This document shows positions 1 to 9,588 of a stretch of 47,691 bases of DNA, piece after piece. The first letter of the stretch is position 1, and each line of letters starts with the position of its first letter. The DNA is taken from assembly GCF_963678635.1 (NCBI RefSeq), contig NW_026970740.1, positions 1 to 47,691 of the forward strand, written 5' to 3'. Under the pieces are notes generated by a model. That model did no database searches. It had not been told where the DNA came from and was given only the letters and a program-made list of their open reading frames with translations. The DNA comes from Symsagittifera roscoffensis (lineage: Eukaryota; Xenacoelomorpha; Acoela; Convolutidae). A program made the translations under genes and the position numbers.

Positions 1-1410
1 AAACCTGAGTAATTAAAGATTGAATCAGCCGCCGGCTTATGCTTATGAGCAAAAAGACTGGCCTGAAATCTTCAGTGTTTCATTTTGCTCAGTCAGCAGC
101 AAGTCATTTCTCTTCAGTCAAATCTTTAAAAAATAAATAATTTTTCTTTTTTGCCCTAACACTAAAATTAATCTAGCCCTTTTCATTTATAAAAAGAGAA
201 TAAATTCTCAGTTTAAGTTTGATTTCAAAAATTATAAATCGAGATACTCGAGATACGCACCCCCCGAGGAAGTCTGGACTACAACGTACCCAAAAGACTA
301 CGGCAAGACGATTCAGACGACCCAACCAGAAGTGCTGACTTGGACAAAAATCAAGGGCAACCATACATACAAATCAGCCACCGACCTTAGTAAGAAGATA
401 AAATATTGATGAACAAAATAAGATTAGCTCAACCTCCCCTCATAGGTATATTTCTTTAAGCTGTTCGATTCATTTATATAATCTAATAACCCAGTGCTTT
501 GTATCTAACCAACTAATTAATTCATACCTTTTCTAACTATTGTTTCTACTCTACTTTTTGTCAAGATAATTTGACGATTTAAGGGTGAGACTTATAACTT
601 AGGATAAAATTACTAAGCATTCAACCAGCAATGATCGCTTAGTAAACTAGTTTTCTCGAACAAAATTTGTTAAATATCAAACAAAACTTATTGAATCTAG
701 GTGCGCGATTTAGATTTTTGATATATTACCACGCGCGCAAATTTCACTATGCACTTAAAATATCGTGTGGAGGAATGATTCAAGAAGAAATGTTTCAAGA
801 AATTATTTTTTTTTTTTCTTCTTTTTAGATTTTTTTTTTGAAAATTTAAAAAGCAGTTGAAAAATTCATTGCGTCGCCCTGATATGAGCAATCTTGTTTC
901 AGGTTTAAGCATTCCTTTAAAGTTTTACAGTTCATTGGATGAAGCAGATTTTATCAGATTTATGTTTTTACAGTTTCAAAAATGTCCTCTTTTCAGTGCT
1001 TTTCAACATGGCTTCTTGTCTCGTAATGAATTGCGTGGCCCATAATTAGTTCAACTCCAGCACGCAATCTTATTAACGGCGAACAGTTGGGCTTTGGACT
1101 TTTTCGAGGGAGGATGGCAAATTTTGAAAAAAAAATCTACACTTTTTAAGCCAATCCAAATTGATTATCCGAGCTATGCCAAAACGCACCTGAAGGACCT
1201 GTTCGACAAAAATTTCTTCACCCTTGGCATAGCTTTGAAAAACAGCAGGCAGAAAAGAGATATTATAGAATTTTTGGAAGATGTTAGACAAAAAAGATTC
1301 TCTGCTCAAAGGACAGCATATATATTGGCCTTAAGCTCCAGTAGAAAAGTTTTCGAGCTCCATTTTTTTGCTTGAAAATTGGTTTTTTGTAAAAACGTTC
1401 GAAAGAAAAG
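1..1410. repeat. Partial, diverged copy of the 5.6-kb repeat family (copy 0)
   Basis: This stretch aligns base for base with 9371-10768 and 14993-16390, with scattered substitutions and several one-base indels, about 97-98% identity by eye. Similarity ends sharply after a shared cgttcgaaagaaaa; the following sequence is unrelated to the other two copies. The alignment starts exactly at base 1 of the window, so the window, and perhaps the contig, begins at the repeat boundary. The small reading frame intact in the other copies near 9589 is broken here by extra C residues around 262-290, while the frame near 842-1375 is better preserved here than there. Confidence 0.9.
842..1375 (+). pseudogene. 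Stop-interrupted ORF in copy 0, unknown function
   Basis: One reading frame stays open from after a TGA at 839-841 to a TGA at 1373-1375, interrupted only by a TAA at 1043-1045. The halves read ...LVSGLSIPLKF... and ...FFEGGWQILKK...YAKTHLKDLFDK.... No convincing ATG lies near the start; instead a pyrimidine run ending in TTTTTAG (about 800-828) precedes it, which would suit a 3' splice site. The TAA is shared with copies 1 and 2. Those copies add a one-base deletion near 10521, a GAA-to-TAA change near 10629 and another one-base deletion near 10670. I recognise no domain. It looks like a decayed exon or transposon ORF; low certainty. Confidence 0.3.
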
Positions 1411-2236
1411 AATTAGGATCTGTGAGTATTTGTCAGATTAGTATCCAACCTCAAAAAGCCAGAGACAATGGGTATCTTTCGATAGAAACACAATTTCATT
1501 GTCTTCTACTTGACAGATATTCCTAGTAGGGTTCTTGCGAAAGCATCCCCTGCGCTAGCAGTCGCCCACGATATTCCTCCATCTCGAGGTCTATTAGACG
1601 GCTTTCTAACTGACATTAGCTCATGAACTTAACTATTATCTATTATTATAATAATATATAAAATTTCTGAAAGAATCGTTCTCTGCCTAAGTCCGCTAGT
1701 AAGATATACCCGTTTTGTCCAGTAGTCCCACTAAACTTTTGCCGAAACTTCAGTTTAAAGTTATCATCTCTAGAATTAACGATAATCTGTATTAAACTCA
1801 AGTGCTCAAAAACTTATTAAATAATTTCAATTATTTTTTCGAGGGGGTTAAGTGGTCAAATGTGCGATCTAAGAGTACCCTAAGTTGTATGATAAATTGA
1901 ATTCTTCATCACATTATCTCAAACCATCCACGCTTGTTGCTATTTATTCTAATCCTTCATCATTTCTCGAGGCTTATCCTCAATTTTTCTTAAACTAATT
2001 TTAATTCTATCCACCTTTAGATAACTTAAACCTAAATCATCCATCAGTAAAACTACCAATTACTGAAACTAAGGAAGAAAATAACAAAAACCACGAAGGA
2101 AGGAACGGATTTGGGTGTTTTTTAATAAATCATTAGTTTTTTTGACACAGTTTAAATATACACCTAATTAACAATAAGATTACGCACTAAAACCAATCTT
2201 AAATGTTAACCACATAACACCAAACACCAAGTTTTA

Positions 2237-3481
2237 GTTTCAGCACAAAAATATCAGGTTTTACAACAAAAACTAAGTTTAAAACACTGACACATCCACT
2301 TTATATTGATAAAATTGGTTTCATATAATAGCATAAGCAATAAAAAATTGATTTTTACCAGCCAAAATTTTTGGTTTCAGTCTAGGTTTCAGTTATAGGG
2401 TCAAACGTTTCAGTTAAAATAAGTATAGTTTCCGGTCAAAATTTCAAGTTTCTGTAAACGGATTCGGGTAAAACATCAAAAGTTGAACTAGTCAAACCCA
2501 AATTTGGATACCATAAGTCAAAAACCTGGTCTTAAATGGTACGTTTTTGTTAGTTTCAGGTTTCAGAACACGAAAATTGAGTTTTTGGTCTCAAAATTGA
2601 GCTCCGAACGCCGAATTTTGACTTTCTAGAGAAAACTAACGGTGTTAAAACCCACCAAACCAATTTTAAATTTTGGTTCCTAAGGCTGAAACGTACGTTT
2701 CAGAATTGGTGTTTTTGGTTTCAGAACCAAAAATCTTGCTTCCCAAGTGAAATTTGTGTGAAATATTGAAAGATAATAAGAATCCTTAATGCACCAACAA
2801 ATTTTTGAACTCAAAAAACTTCTAGAAGGTGTTAGTTTGAGCCCTCAAACTTATAGTTTCAGAAAACTAAAATCGTCGTTTTAGGCTAAAATTTTCATCT
2901 TTTTGGCATTTTTATTGCTGAAAGAGAAATATATTAGAGAGACCAACCTAAATTTCCAATCTCAAAACTCTAAAACCAAGTGGTCAAACCATAGTTTCAG
3001 TTCTAGAAATCATAGTTTCAGCCACAAAAACTTAGGTTTCCGCAAACAAATTTTTAATTTTGAAGTTACAAACCTGTTCAAAATTCTAATTTACACTAGA
3101 CCAGCTATCAAAAACCAACTTTTTATTTTCATGCACCGAGTTTGAGAGAGTTTAAGAGTTTTAGGTTTGAGTTTTCAAAAACTAAGTTTAAGATATCAAA
3201 AGATTCGGTTTTCTCGAATTTTTTTGCAAGATAAAGCAAAAACCAGATTTAATAAAGCGTATAGAAAATTTTAAGATAAAAAAAAAACTCAACTTCAGCT
3301 ACTATAGTTTCAGGTTTCAGATTATCGTTTCAGTCAAAAAATTTTCTAAAAATTTTTAACAAAAAAATTAAGTTTTGAATCAATAATAACCAATAAAGGC
3401 ATATTTTTATATTGTTAACCATACCATAGCATCAATAAAACTTCACTTGAACAAAGTTTCAGGTTTCAGTTAAGGTTTCAG
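2237..3481 (+). repeat. Cluster of 17 GTTTCAG heptamers with ~137-147 bp spacing
   Basis: Exact GTTTCAG occurs at 2237, 2374, 2386, 2407, 2553, 2560, 2697, 2718, 2856, 2994, 3015, 3307, 3314, 3327, 3456, 3463 and 3475, all on the plus strand. Many gaps are 137, 138, 138, 137 or 146 bp, with short secondary spacings of 7, 12-13 and 21 bp. Flanking words such as tcaaac and aaaact recur. This fits an old, heavily decayed tandem satellite of roughly 140 bp whose best preserved word is GTTTCAG. The word also matches a 3' splice-site consensus, but the periodicity argues for a repeat. Confidence 0.6.
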
Positions 3482-3754
3482 CGAATAAAAAACTTGAAAA
3501 TCTTAGAAAAAATTTTAGAAAATTTTTTTTTCAAAAGAAATTTTTTAATATCCTTATCTTATTATTAATAACCTTTGTTAATATTCATTAATTCCTAAGA
3601 GGTTTTCATTACTCTAAGACATACTAATCAAATAGTACAAATTATCTTAAGAAAAAGAAAATAAACATCGTGAAATTAATGTCAACACATTTTAAAATTG
3701 ACGTCAGTACAATAAATTTAAAGCTCAAATTTGGAAATAAAGTCTCTAACATCA

Positions 3755-4300
3755 TATGGTATATCACTAACACTGAAAAAAATCATATTAGTATACTAGC
3801 AAAGCACCCTAACGAAGATAAACACGAATTATACGTCTTCTTTTGACGATATACTCCAAAAATTGACACAATTCTTCAGCAAATAAAAATACCACATAAC
3901 ATAATTTGTATACCGGAAGAGCGATTAATTGCTTCACTCCCGATTGCTTTTTGATACCATAATATACCCAAGCACAAAACTACTTGCATTTTAATCATTT
4001 TTTATTAAAAACACAAAATTTTCCTTAACAAAAATTAAAAATAATAACAAGTTCATAAGAAAAATTTAAATATTTTTTATATTGTTTATCATTCCCTAGA
4101 CAAATATTTATGTCCCTAAAAGGATGTAAAATTATATGACCAACTTTTATCAAGTAAATAAAACAGCATTTAATTTAAAACTAAAATTAAAAAAATAAAT
4201 CTACAAAAGTTATTTGGTATATCACCAATACCCAAAAAGATCATATCACAATTTTGTCCACAAAAATATTCACGAATTAACCATTCTTTCCAGCAGCAAT
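3755..4300. repeat. Weak diverged duplication, period ~458 bp
   Basis: A block with ggtatatcac...aa.atcatat at about 3758 is echoed at about 4216, followed in both by a stretch with cacgaatta and by similar C/A-rich sequence. The match is patchy and AT-rich, so it may be an old tandem duplication or chance. Confidence 0.25.
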
Positions 4301-4503
4301 ACCCCAAAGATAACTTCCATCTAAAAAAAGCTTAATCAACCCCATACCACTATTGATCTATCTAACAAAAAATGTATTCATTGAATTCAGCAAACTTCAT
4401 TGTAACTTAAATACAATTATTTCAGTCCGAAAAATTGATCAGTACACAACACATCCAAACCCTTTATATATTGTTAACAAAAGATTGAGTGAATTAAACA
4501 AAG

Positions 4504-5598
4504 ATGGCAAACGTAGTAGCATACCCAGATTTAGCTCTCGAAAAATTTACCGGCTTAGATCCGAATGAAGATGCAAGAGATTTTCTTGATATAGTAGAGA
4601 AAAAGATAGCATATTCCCTAGGCACTAGACCAGGAAACGCAGGTGACGAACAAGACGCATATGATAACAGACAAAGAGCCTTATTTGGTTCAATATTAAG
4701 AGGTCCGGCCGCTCAATGGTATCAGGGATTAGCAGCAAACTTACCTTGGAATGATATAAGAGATCAATTCATAGATAGATTCACTGATGATAAGGATAAA
4801 TATAGGAGACGAATAGAAGCAGAAAACATAAAAAGACAACCTGATGAATTCCTTAAAAGCTACATACATAGATTAAGCACCGCAGTAGACCGTGGATGGC
4901 CTAATCCAACTTTTAATGATCATCAAAGAACAGCAAAGAAAATGGAATTCTTTGTACGCGGCTTAAGCCCGCCAGGCTTGAAACAAAAGGCTCATCAATT
5001 CCTAATTGAGAATCCACCCGCAACTTGGCAGCAATTAAAAGATCATATTGCTACAAAAGACTTAAGTTTTGCAATAAGTAGTGAGTTTATCGGAACAGCA
5101 TCCAGTAGCATAGATAATAAATTGGAAATAGAGGGAATAAAGGATCAACTTAAAGAGTTAACAGGACTAATGAAGGATCATAAAATAAACGCAGCTTATA
5201 CCACAAAGGAGCATAGAAACAAACAAAAAAACCCAATGTTTTGCAACTGCTGTTGCATGTCAGGCCATACGATAAGACATTGCTTTAAATATAACGATCA
5301 ACAGGAGCAAAATTATGACTCGCTTCAATTAAGAGAAAATTCAAACAGAAGTTACCATAACTATAGCAAGAGTAGGCCAAGAGTAGACAACAATTTCAAT
5401 GACATAAATTCCCAACAAGAGTTCGGGCAATTGTCAAACTTCAAGGAAAGTTCTCAATCGCGTGACAGGTCGAACAGTAGAAAACCCTTCAATGAAAATA
5501 ACGATTATCATTTACCTTACCAGATCCACAACTTTAGTGATGCTGACATTCCAGGAGACTATAGCGATAATGAGTGTAAACTTGTTAATTTAAACTAG
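4504..5598 (+). CDS. gag: Gag nucleocapsid-capsid polyprotein of a Ty3/gypsy element
   Basis: A 364-aa ORF starting at a clear ATG. Residues about 15-190 read like a retrotransposon capsid: FTGLDPNEDARDFLDI near residue 15, a GPAAQWYQGL segment at 67-76, and a basic helix followed by an SYIHRLSTAV segment near 119. A canonical zinc knuckle CX2CX4HX4C uses C247, C250, H255 and C260. The tail (270-364) is polar, rich in Asn, Ser and Arg, as in nucleocapsid tails. The protein would form the particle shell and bind element RNA. It ends in LVNLN-stop over a -1 frameshift heptamer. There is no internal lesion, although the downstream pol is gone. Confidence 0.85.
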   Translation: MANVVAYPDLALEKFTGLDPNEDARDFLDIVEKKIAYSLGTRPGNAGDEQDAYDNRQRALFGSILRGPAAQWYQGLAANLPWNDIRDQFIDRFTDDKDKYRRRIEAENIKRQPDEFLKSYIHRLSTAVDRGWPNPTFNDHQRTAKKMEFFVRGLSPPGLKQKAHQFLIENPPATWQQLKDHIATKDLSFAISSEFIGTASSSIDNKLEIEGIKDQLKELTGLMKDHKINAAYTTKEHRNKQKNPMFCNCCCMSGHTIRHCFKYNDQQEQNYDSLQLRENSNRSYHNYSKSRPRVDNNFNDINSQQEFGQLSNFKESSQSRDRSNSRKPFNENNDYHLPYQIHNFSDADIPGDYSDNECKLVNLN

Positions 5599-5663
5599 AT
5601 CAGTCTCCGTCTGAATCAAAAATACAATTATATATTAACTTATACCAACATCCCGTCGGAGAC
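5589..5663 (+). promoter_or_regulatory. -1 ribosomal frameshift signal at the gag stop
   Basis: The heptamer T TTA AAC (5589-5595) lies in phase with gag codons, directly before the gag TAG (5596-5598). It fits the X XXY YYZ rule. Seven bases later starts GTCTCCG (5603-5609), perfectly complementary to CGGAGAC (5657-5663), giving a 7-bp stem around a 47-nt loop that could hold further structure. The protease frame is exactly -1 to gag and its last upstream stop is at 5586-5588, just before the heptamer. A slip here would make a Gag-Pro fusion. Confidence 0.8.
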
Positions 5664-5969
5664 AAAAATAAAAATAACTGTCTGGAAACCCAATTTCTAC
5701 TAGACACTGGAGCAACATGTTCGCTTATTAATTTTGACAGTTATGAACAATATTGTAAAATACAACCTCTACAGCTTAATAAATCTAGATCAAACACAGT
5801 TGCTGTAAATGGAGAAAAACTTAAACTTATAGGTTATACTAATTTTGAATCAACTTTTGGTACAAACACTGATAATCCGGTAAAAATATAAGCATGCATT
5901 TCAGCCGAGAACGGATGCGATCTAAATATATTAGGAATGGAATCATTTCTCACAACTTTAAATCATTAA
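5595..5969 (+). pseudogene. Aspartic protease domain (Gag-Pro), nonsense-broken
   Basis: In the -1 frame after the heptamer, the translation includes QFLLDTGATCSLI (catalytic DTG, about 5700-5720) typical of retroviral aspartic proteases. It would cleave the element's polyproteins. The frame is cut by a TAA at 5889-5891. It then continues in the same frame with CDLNILGMESFL, the ILG motif of the protease C-terminal flap region, until a TAA at 5967-5969. There is no ATG; expression would depend on frameshifting. The in-frame stop makes this copy non-functional unless read through. Confidence 0.75.
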
Positions 5970-6334
5970 ATTTTCCAAATTTAAACTTAGAATTAAAAAA
6001 ATACCCAGATATAACAGTTCCTATCAGTGTCATAAGAAGCAAAAGTTATCCATATCTACGCTTTTATCAAAATGTACTTCTTGATAAAAATATAACTTTT
6101 GCACCAAAATCATCCCGCGTAATTTCAATTTCTCCAGCAGGCATGGTTTTTAAAGTAGGAACATCGTTTAGAATTGATAAGTCCTTAGAACAAAAAGGCA
6201 TCAATGCAAAAAGCACTTATTGTAGGAATGAAATTAAGTCAATGCCTATCGTACTAAAAAATTCCAGAGAATCAAAAGTAGATATAAGCAAAGGTGTAAT
6301 AGGCCAAACGTTTGAAAACATAGAAATAAAATAA
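5894..6334 (+). pseudogene. Remnant of the protease-RT linker of pol
   Basis: This frame has an ATG at 5894, but its first ~25 codons overlap the protease tail in another frame and are probably not the original reading. From about 5965 it reads like the linker before RT in Ty3/gypsy pol: VPISVIRSKSYPYLRFYQ, then PIVLKNSRESKVDISKGVIG near 6240-6310. A similar arrangement (VTLPLGLLGYCE) sits before RT in the large element of this window. The ORF ends at a TAA at 6332-6334 and no RT motif follows. Frame change relative to the protease implies an indel near 5960. Confidence 0.5.
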
Positions 6335-8024
6335 ACCCGTTTCTTCGTGCTTTAAAACATTAACTTTCATTAAAGCTTTTATAACGCTTTAAGTTTTGTG
6401 CAGTTTACCTAAAACTTTGTATACTGAGCAGTAAACTTTGTTTAATATTACTAAAAAATTAGATTACAAATATTGTCCTACAAATGTATTACAATGAATA
6501 GCGGTTCTGTATGACACCCAAAAGGATATGCCAAAATGCATGAACACGGATTTAATTCTTAACCGAGATCGAAAACAGTCAAGTACGCTAACAATTTTGG
6601 ACCATCCTCAAAATCAAATAAAGATAGAGGGATCGGAACCCAATGGCTCAGACAAAAAAAGTTTATCGACTTCAACATATTTAAAAAAAAAACATTGCAA
6701 AAGGCCAGGAGTTTAAAATATCACAGTTTTACGTGTCTATAATAATTTCATTTTCAGGCGGTTTTATCAACTGAAAATTCAGTATTACACTTAAGGGAAT
6801 GTCAAATTACCCTAATTACAATAACGAGAATTAATAGAGTGAAACCTTTGATGAAAGAACTAGCCAATGTAAAATTGTAACAAACTCATTCTGCGAAGTT
6901 AATTTGCACCATCGGATTCCTCTTAGGGCCCAAGTAGGGACCGATGACAATAATTATTATCTTTGTAGTTTTCAAGTTACAAAATGCAAACTAGAAGAAA
7001 TTCATCAAAAACGGGAATATCACCTCCTTTCTTCTCAACACATTGATAAAAATTTTCATCAAAATTCTTTATCAAAAAATGGGCGAACAACGTTTTTCGA
7101 CCCGACCCGCCGCAGATTTATGCCAGCATTTGTTGGTGGCTTCATGTAGCCTTTTTAAAATTATGGTACCATATTCTTTCAACAACGCAAGTGCTTGTTG
7201 GTGGCTGTATGCAGCCTTTGAGACTCTTATGATTCACTCCTCACAATTTGGCAAATATCAATTCGGTAGTTTAAAATCCACAACATGCAGGCATTTAAAC
7301 TCTTAAAAACAACAAATTTTCAGAAGCAACACTTTGAAAATTGGACCGCATCATCCTTAAGATTGTTTACGTTAAATTTTTGCATCATAAAGTTCAGGAT
7401 GACTTTCTGTACTATAGATGTGAACATGGTTTGATGCAGAGGATTAAAACCAAAGAGAAACTAATACACTTATCTTTTTGAATATTATACAGTTTGCAAT
7501 TTGTCTGTTTAATTTTACTTTTCTACGATATTTCATTTTGATTTGATTCTAATTCAAATCTTTTCTTTTTTCTATCAAAAAATGAACCAAAAATTGCTGG
7601 TTATGACAACCAGGTGGACATATATTTAAGATTAGGGGTTAATTAATGCCCAAATTTCCATTTTTTTTAAAACTACATTTGCATTTTTGCTTTAAGTTTC
7701 ATATCTGAGCTTAACTCAGTGTTGTAAAGTGCTTTATTCCTATGGTTAATAAACACCATGATCGTCTTTCTTGATTTTTATTCCTGTGGTTAATAAACAC
7801 CATGATCGTCTTTCTTCATTTGTATTCCTGTGGTTAATAAACACCATGATCGTCTTTCTTCATTTGTTTTCCGTGGTGGGTTTGTGTGAAACCACAAGAT
7901 TATATTTTCCACCATTTATATATATACAATTTTACACTTTGTCCTTCATTGTTCAAACAGTTGATAATTAGCCTGAATATCCGAATGTAATTCGGGATTT
8001 TGAATATTTGGTCATTTTATATTG
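6335..8024. other. Non-coding interval after the truncated element
   Basis: No convincing gene. Short ORFs at 6528-6716 and 6904-7149 are AT-rich and resemble nothing I know. An imperfect duplication of about 45 bp, sharing tgcttgttggtggct-like sequence, lies at about 7120-7165 and 7187-7230. A minisatellite lies at 7735-7877. A small hairpin CTGGTT-atgac-AACCAG lies near 7597-7613. This could be 3' untranslated or LTR remnant of the gag element, but no matching 5' copy was found. Confidence 0.4.
7735..7877 (+). repeat. 44-bp minisatellite, three copies plus a stub
   Basis: Units begin at 7735, 7779 and 7823 with tattcct(a/g)tggttaataaa, followed by caccatgatcgtctttctt. A partial fourth unit (ttccgtggt) follows at about 7868. 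Units differ by only a few bases, so the expansion is recent. Each unit contains one AATAAA (inside taataaa), a polyadenylation-signal hexamer. Confidence 0.9.
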
Positions 8025-8366
8025 ATGTTTAGCAAAATGGAATACGACCCAATTTTAAACTGGAACTGCAGAAATGCAGACCCTGCACCAGAGGAATTTA
8101 AAAGAAAGCTGCCTCTCAGGAAGAAACAACGGAAACCGGTAGCAGTTCAATCTTTGTCAATGGACGACGGGTTAAATAAGAACCCTCGCAATTTTCCCAG
8201 TTTAACCCAAAGATTGGAACTGCAGAAGTGCAGAGAAACCAAATTGGATACGGAAAATCCAAAATATATAACGAGTTTAAAGTACTCAATAAAAAAAAAT
8301 ATAACAGCTGGAAACTGCCATCGTTCATTGAAGTCGTCAACTCAACGACAATGGAAAAGGCGATGA
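8025..8366 (+). CDS. Hypothetical basic ORF, first half of a two-frame ORF pair
   Basis: The ATG at 8025 starts a 113-aa frame beginning MFSKMEYDPILNW, rich in Lys and Arg (RKLPLRKKQRKP). A repeated element, NW..NC/LELQKC followed by R.., occurs twice (tggaactgcagaaatgcag near 8060 and ttggaactgcagaagtgcag near 8214), hinting at an internal duplication. No domain was recognised. From about 8228 a second open frame in the -1 register overlaps it. The natural product may be the first ~90 residues joined to that frame, either because of programmed slippage or because this copy has lost or gained a base. Confidence 0.4.
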   Translation: MFSKMEYDPILNWNCRNADPAPEEFKRKLPLRKKQRKPVAVQSLSMDDGLNKNPRNFPSLTQRLELQKCRETKLDTENPKYITSLKYSIKKNITAGNCHRSLKSSTQRQWKRR

Positions 8367-8710
8367 TGCCTATCGACTTCATAACCCAGCCAGAAGTGGT
8401 TATAAAGAACGAAAACAAATTCTGGAAATTAAAGAAGAGGGAGGAACACGGCTACATCCTCAAGGCAGGAGTCATGCAAGTCACCATCCCGTTCGAGGGA
8501 ATAACTGCTTTTCCGAACCATGTAAAAAACAGACAGGAAGAACAGAACGACATTCAACAACTTACGGACGGAATGAGCAGACTACGAATCAAAAACAAAA
8601 TTAAAAAGAAGAAAATCGTGAAGTTGCAACAAAAACTTGAGGCTTCACAGAGGAAGATAGCGATCCTCAGATCATACAATGTGGAGCTTGAATCCGGAAG
8701 GAAGCTCTAG
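8228..8710 (+). CDS. Hypothetical ORF with C-terminal coiled coil, -1 frame partner
   Basis: An open frame to the TAG at 8708-8710 with no good ATG at its start (8228 is a GTG). It contains MPIDFITQPEVVIKNENKFW and VMQVTIPFEGITAF, which look like a folded domain. A Lys/Gln/Glu-rich heptad-like stretch follows (KKKKIVKLQQKLEASQRK, about 8600-8660), a likely coiled coil. It lies -1 relative to the 8025 frame, with an A9 run (8291-8299) in the overlap that holds in-phase A AAA AAA and A AAA AAT heptamers. Function unknown. It could be a small capsid or nucleic-acid-binding protein of a mobile element. Confidence 0.4.
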   Translation: MQRNQIGYGKSKIYNEFKVLNKKKYNSWKLPSFIEVVNSTTMEKAMMPIDFITQPEVVIKNENKFWKLKKREEHGYILKAGVMQVTIPFEGITAFPNHVKNRQEEQNDIQQLTDGMSRLRIKNKIKKKKIVKLQQKLEASQRKIAILRSYNVELESGRKL

Positions 8711-9370
8711 ATAAAACCTAACTTATCTTTATAACTTTTTCGTTTGATGTTCTCTTTAAATTTTATAACTATAGTATTTAACCATTAAAGTGTTTAAATT
8801 TTCACCATGGTAACTGTAAGAATCGAACAGCTTAATTTTCTAAAAAAAGGGGTGAGTTGTAGTATTGCGAAATACTACACACACACAAAAGACCATTGTC
8901 TTAATTGTTTATTTAACGACCCAATTCTAAATTGGAGCGTTCCATTTAAATTAAAGCCTCTTTTCACTAAATCAGATTTTGACTGATTTACTCTTATTAG
9001 GACTAATAAATCTTGTTTTAAAAATCCACTCCTTTTTAAATTCAGGTCCAATTTTTCTCATTTTTTCATGCTCAAAATTTTAAAAGGGCGCCGATTATTA
9101 ATAAATCCCTTTTAACTTAACTTGAAACAAACTGGATAAATATTTAGCAGTCTTGCCGGCTGCACTGAAATTTTCCTTGCTTTGATTAAGCAGAGGTGCA
9201 CCTGCAATATGATGCATCAGAGAGAGTAATATGAATTTTTAATAAGACAAACTGAAGGCTGCGGTTTTTATCAAAGGGGACTAATAAGTTGAAGATATTT
9301 GATTTGAAAAAATCAAATAAAAACTAGTTGAAAATTCCCTTATTAAAAAGGGAGAACAAAGGAGCAGGTG
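8711..9370. other. Non-coding interval with a cluster of small hairpins
   Basis: No gene seen. Three perfect inverted repeats lie within 150 bp. GTAGTATT/AATACTAC (8859-8878) has a GCGA tetraloop. AAATCAG/CTGATTT (8969-8989) has a 7-nt loop. TTATTAG/CTAATAA (8994-9009) has 2 nt between the arms. The interval ends at the start of repeat copy 1, where CAGGT-gaa-ACCTG (9365-9377) forms a short palindrome across the boundary. Confidence 0.5.
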
Positions 9371-9588
9371 AAACCTGAGTAATTAAAGATTGAATCAGCC
9401 GCCGGCTTATGCTTATGAGCAAAAGGACTGGCCTGAAATCTTCAGTGTTTCATTTTGCTCAGTCAGCAGCAAGTCATTTCTCTTCAGTCAAATCTTTAAA
9501 AAATAAATAATTTTTCTTTTTTGCCCTAACACTAAAATTAATCTAGCCCTTTTCATTTATAAAAAGAGAATAAATTCTCAGTTTAAAT

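Larger units (their letters stand above)
1411..4503. other. Non-coding interval upstream of the first gag
   Basis: About 3.1 kb with no credible coding region on either strand. It contains a purine/pyrimidine-rich unique part (1411-2200), a strand-biased cluster of GTTTCAG heptamers (2237-3481) and an A/T-rich leader-like part (3500-4500) with a weak diverged duplication. If the gag element had a 5' LTR and primer-binding site they should lie here; I could not identify either. Confidence 0.5.
4504..6334 (+). mobile_element. Truncated Ty3/gypsy-type element: gag, broken protease, pre-RT remnant
   Basis: The order gag, protease, pre-RT linker is that of Ty3/gypsy elements. Gag is intact, the protease frame has one nonsense codon and one frame change, and the sequence stops before any reverse transcriptase motif. 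No RT, RNase H or integrase was found downstream to 9370. No LTR pair flanking it could be recognised. It differs in sequence from the large element on the right, so it is a second family and not a fragment of that one. Confidence 0.75.

Noticed and set aside
3910-3960. TGGTATCA on the minus strand near 3950, like a primer-binding site
   Set aside because: It is on the opposite strand to the gag at 4504 and no LTR end lies next to it.
7735-7877. CRISPR-like array
   Set aside because: Units are contiguous 44-bp repeats without spacers, in a eukaryotic setting.
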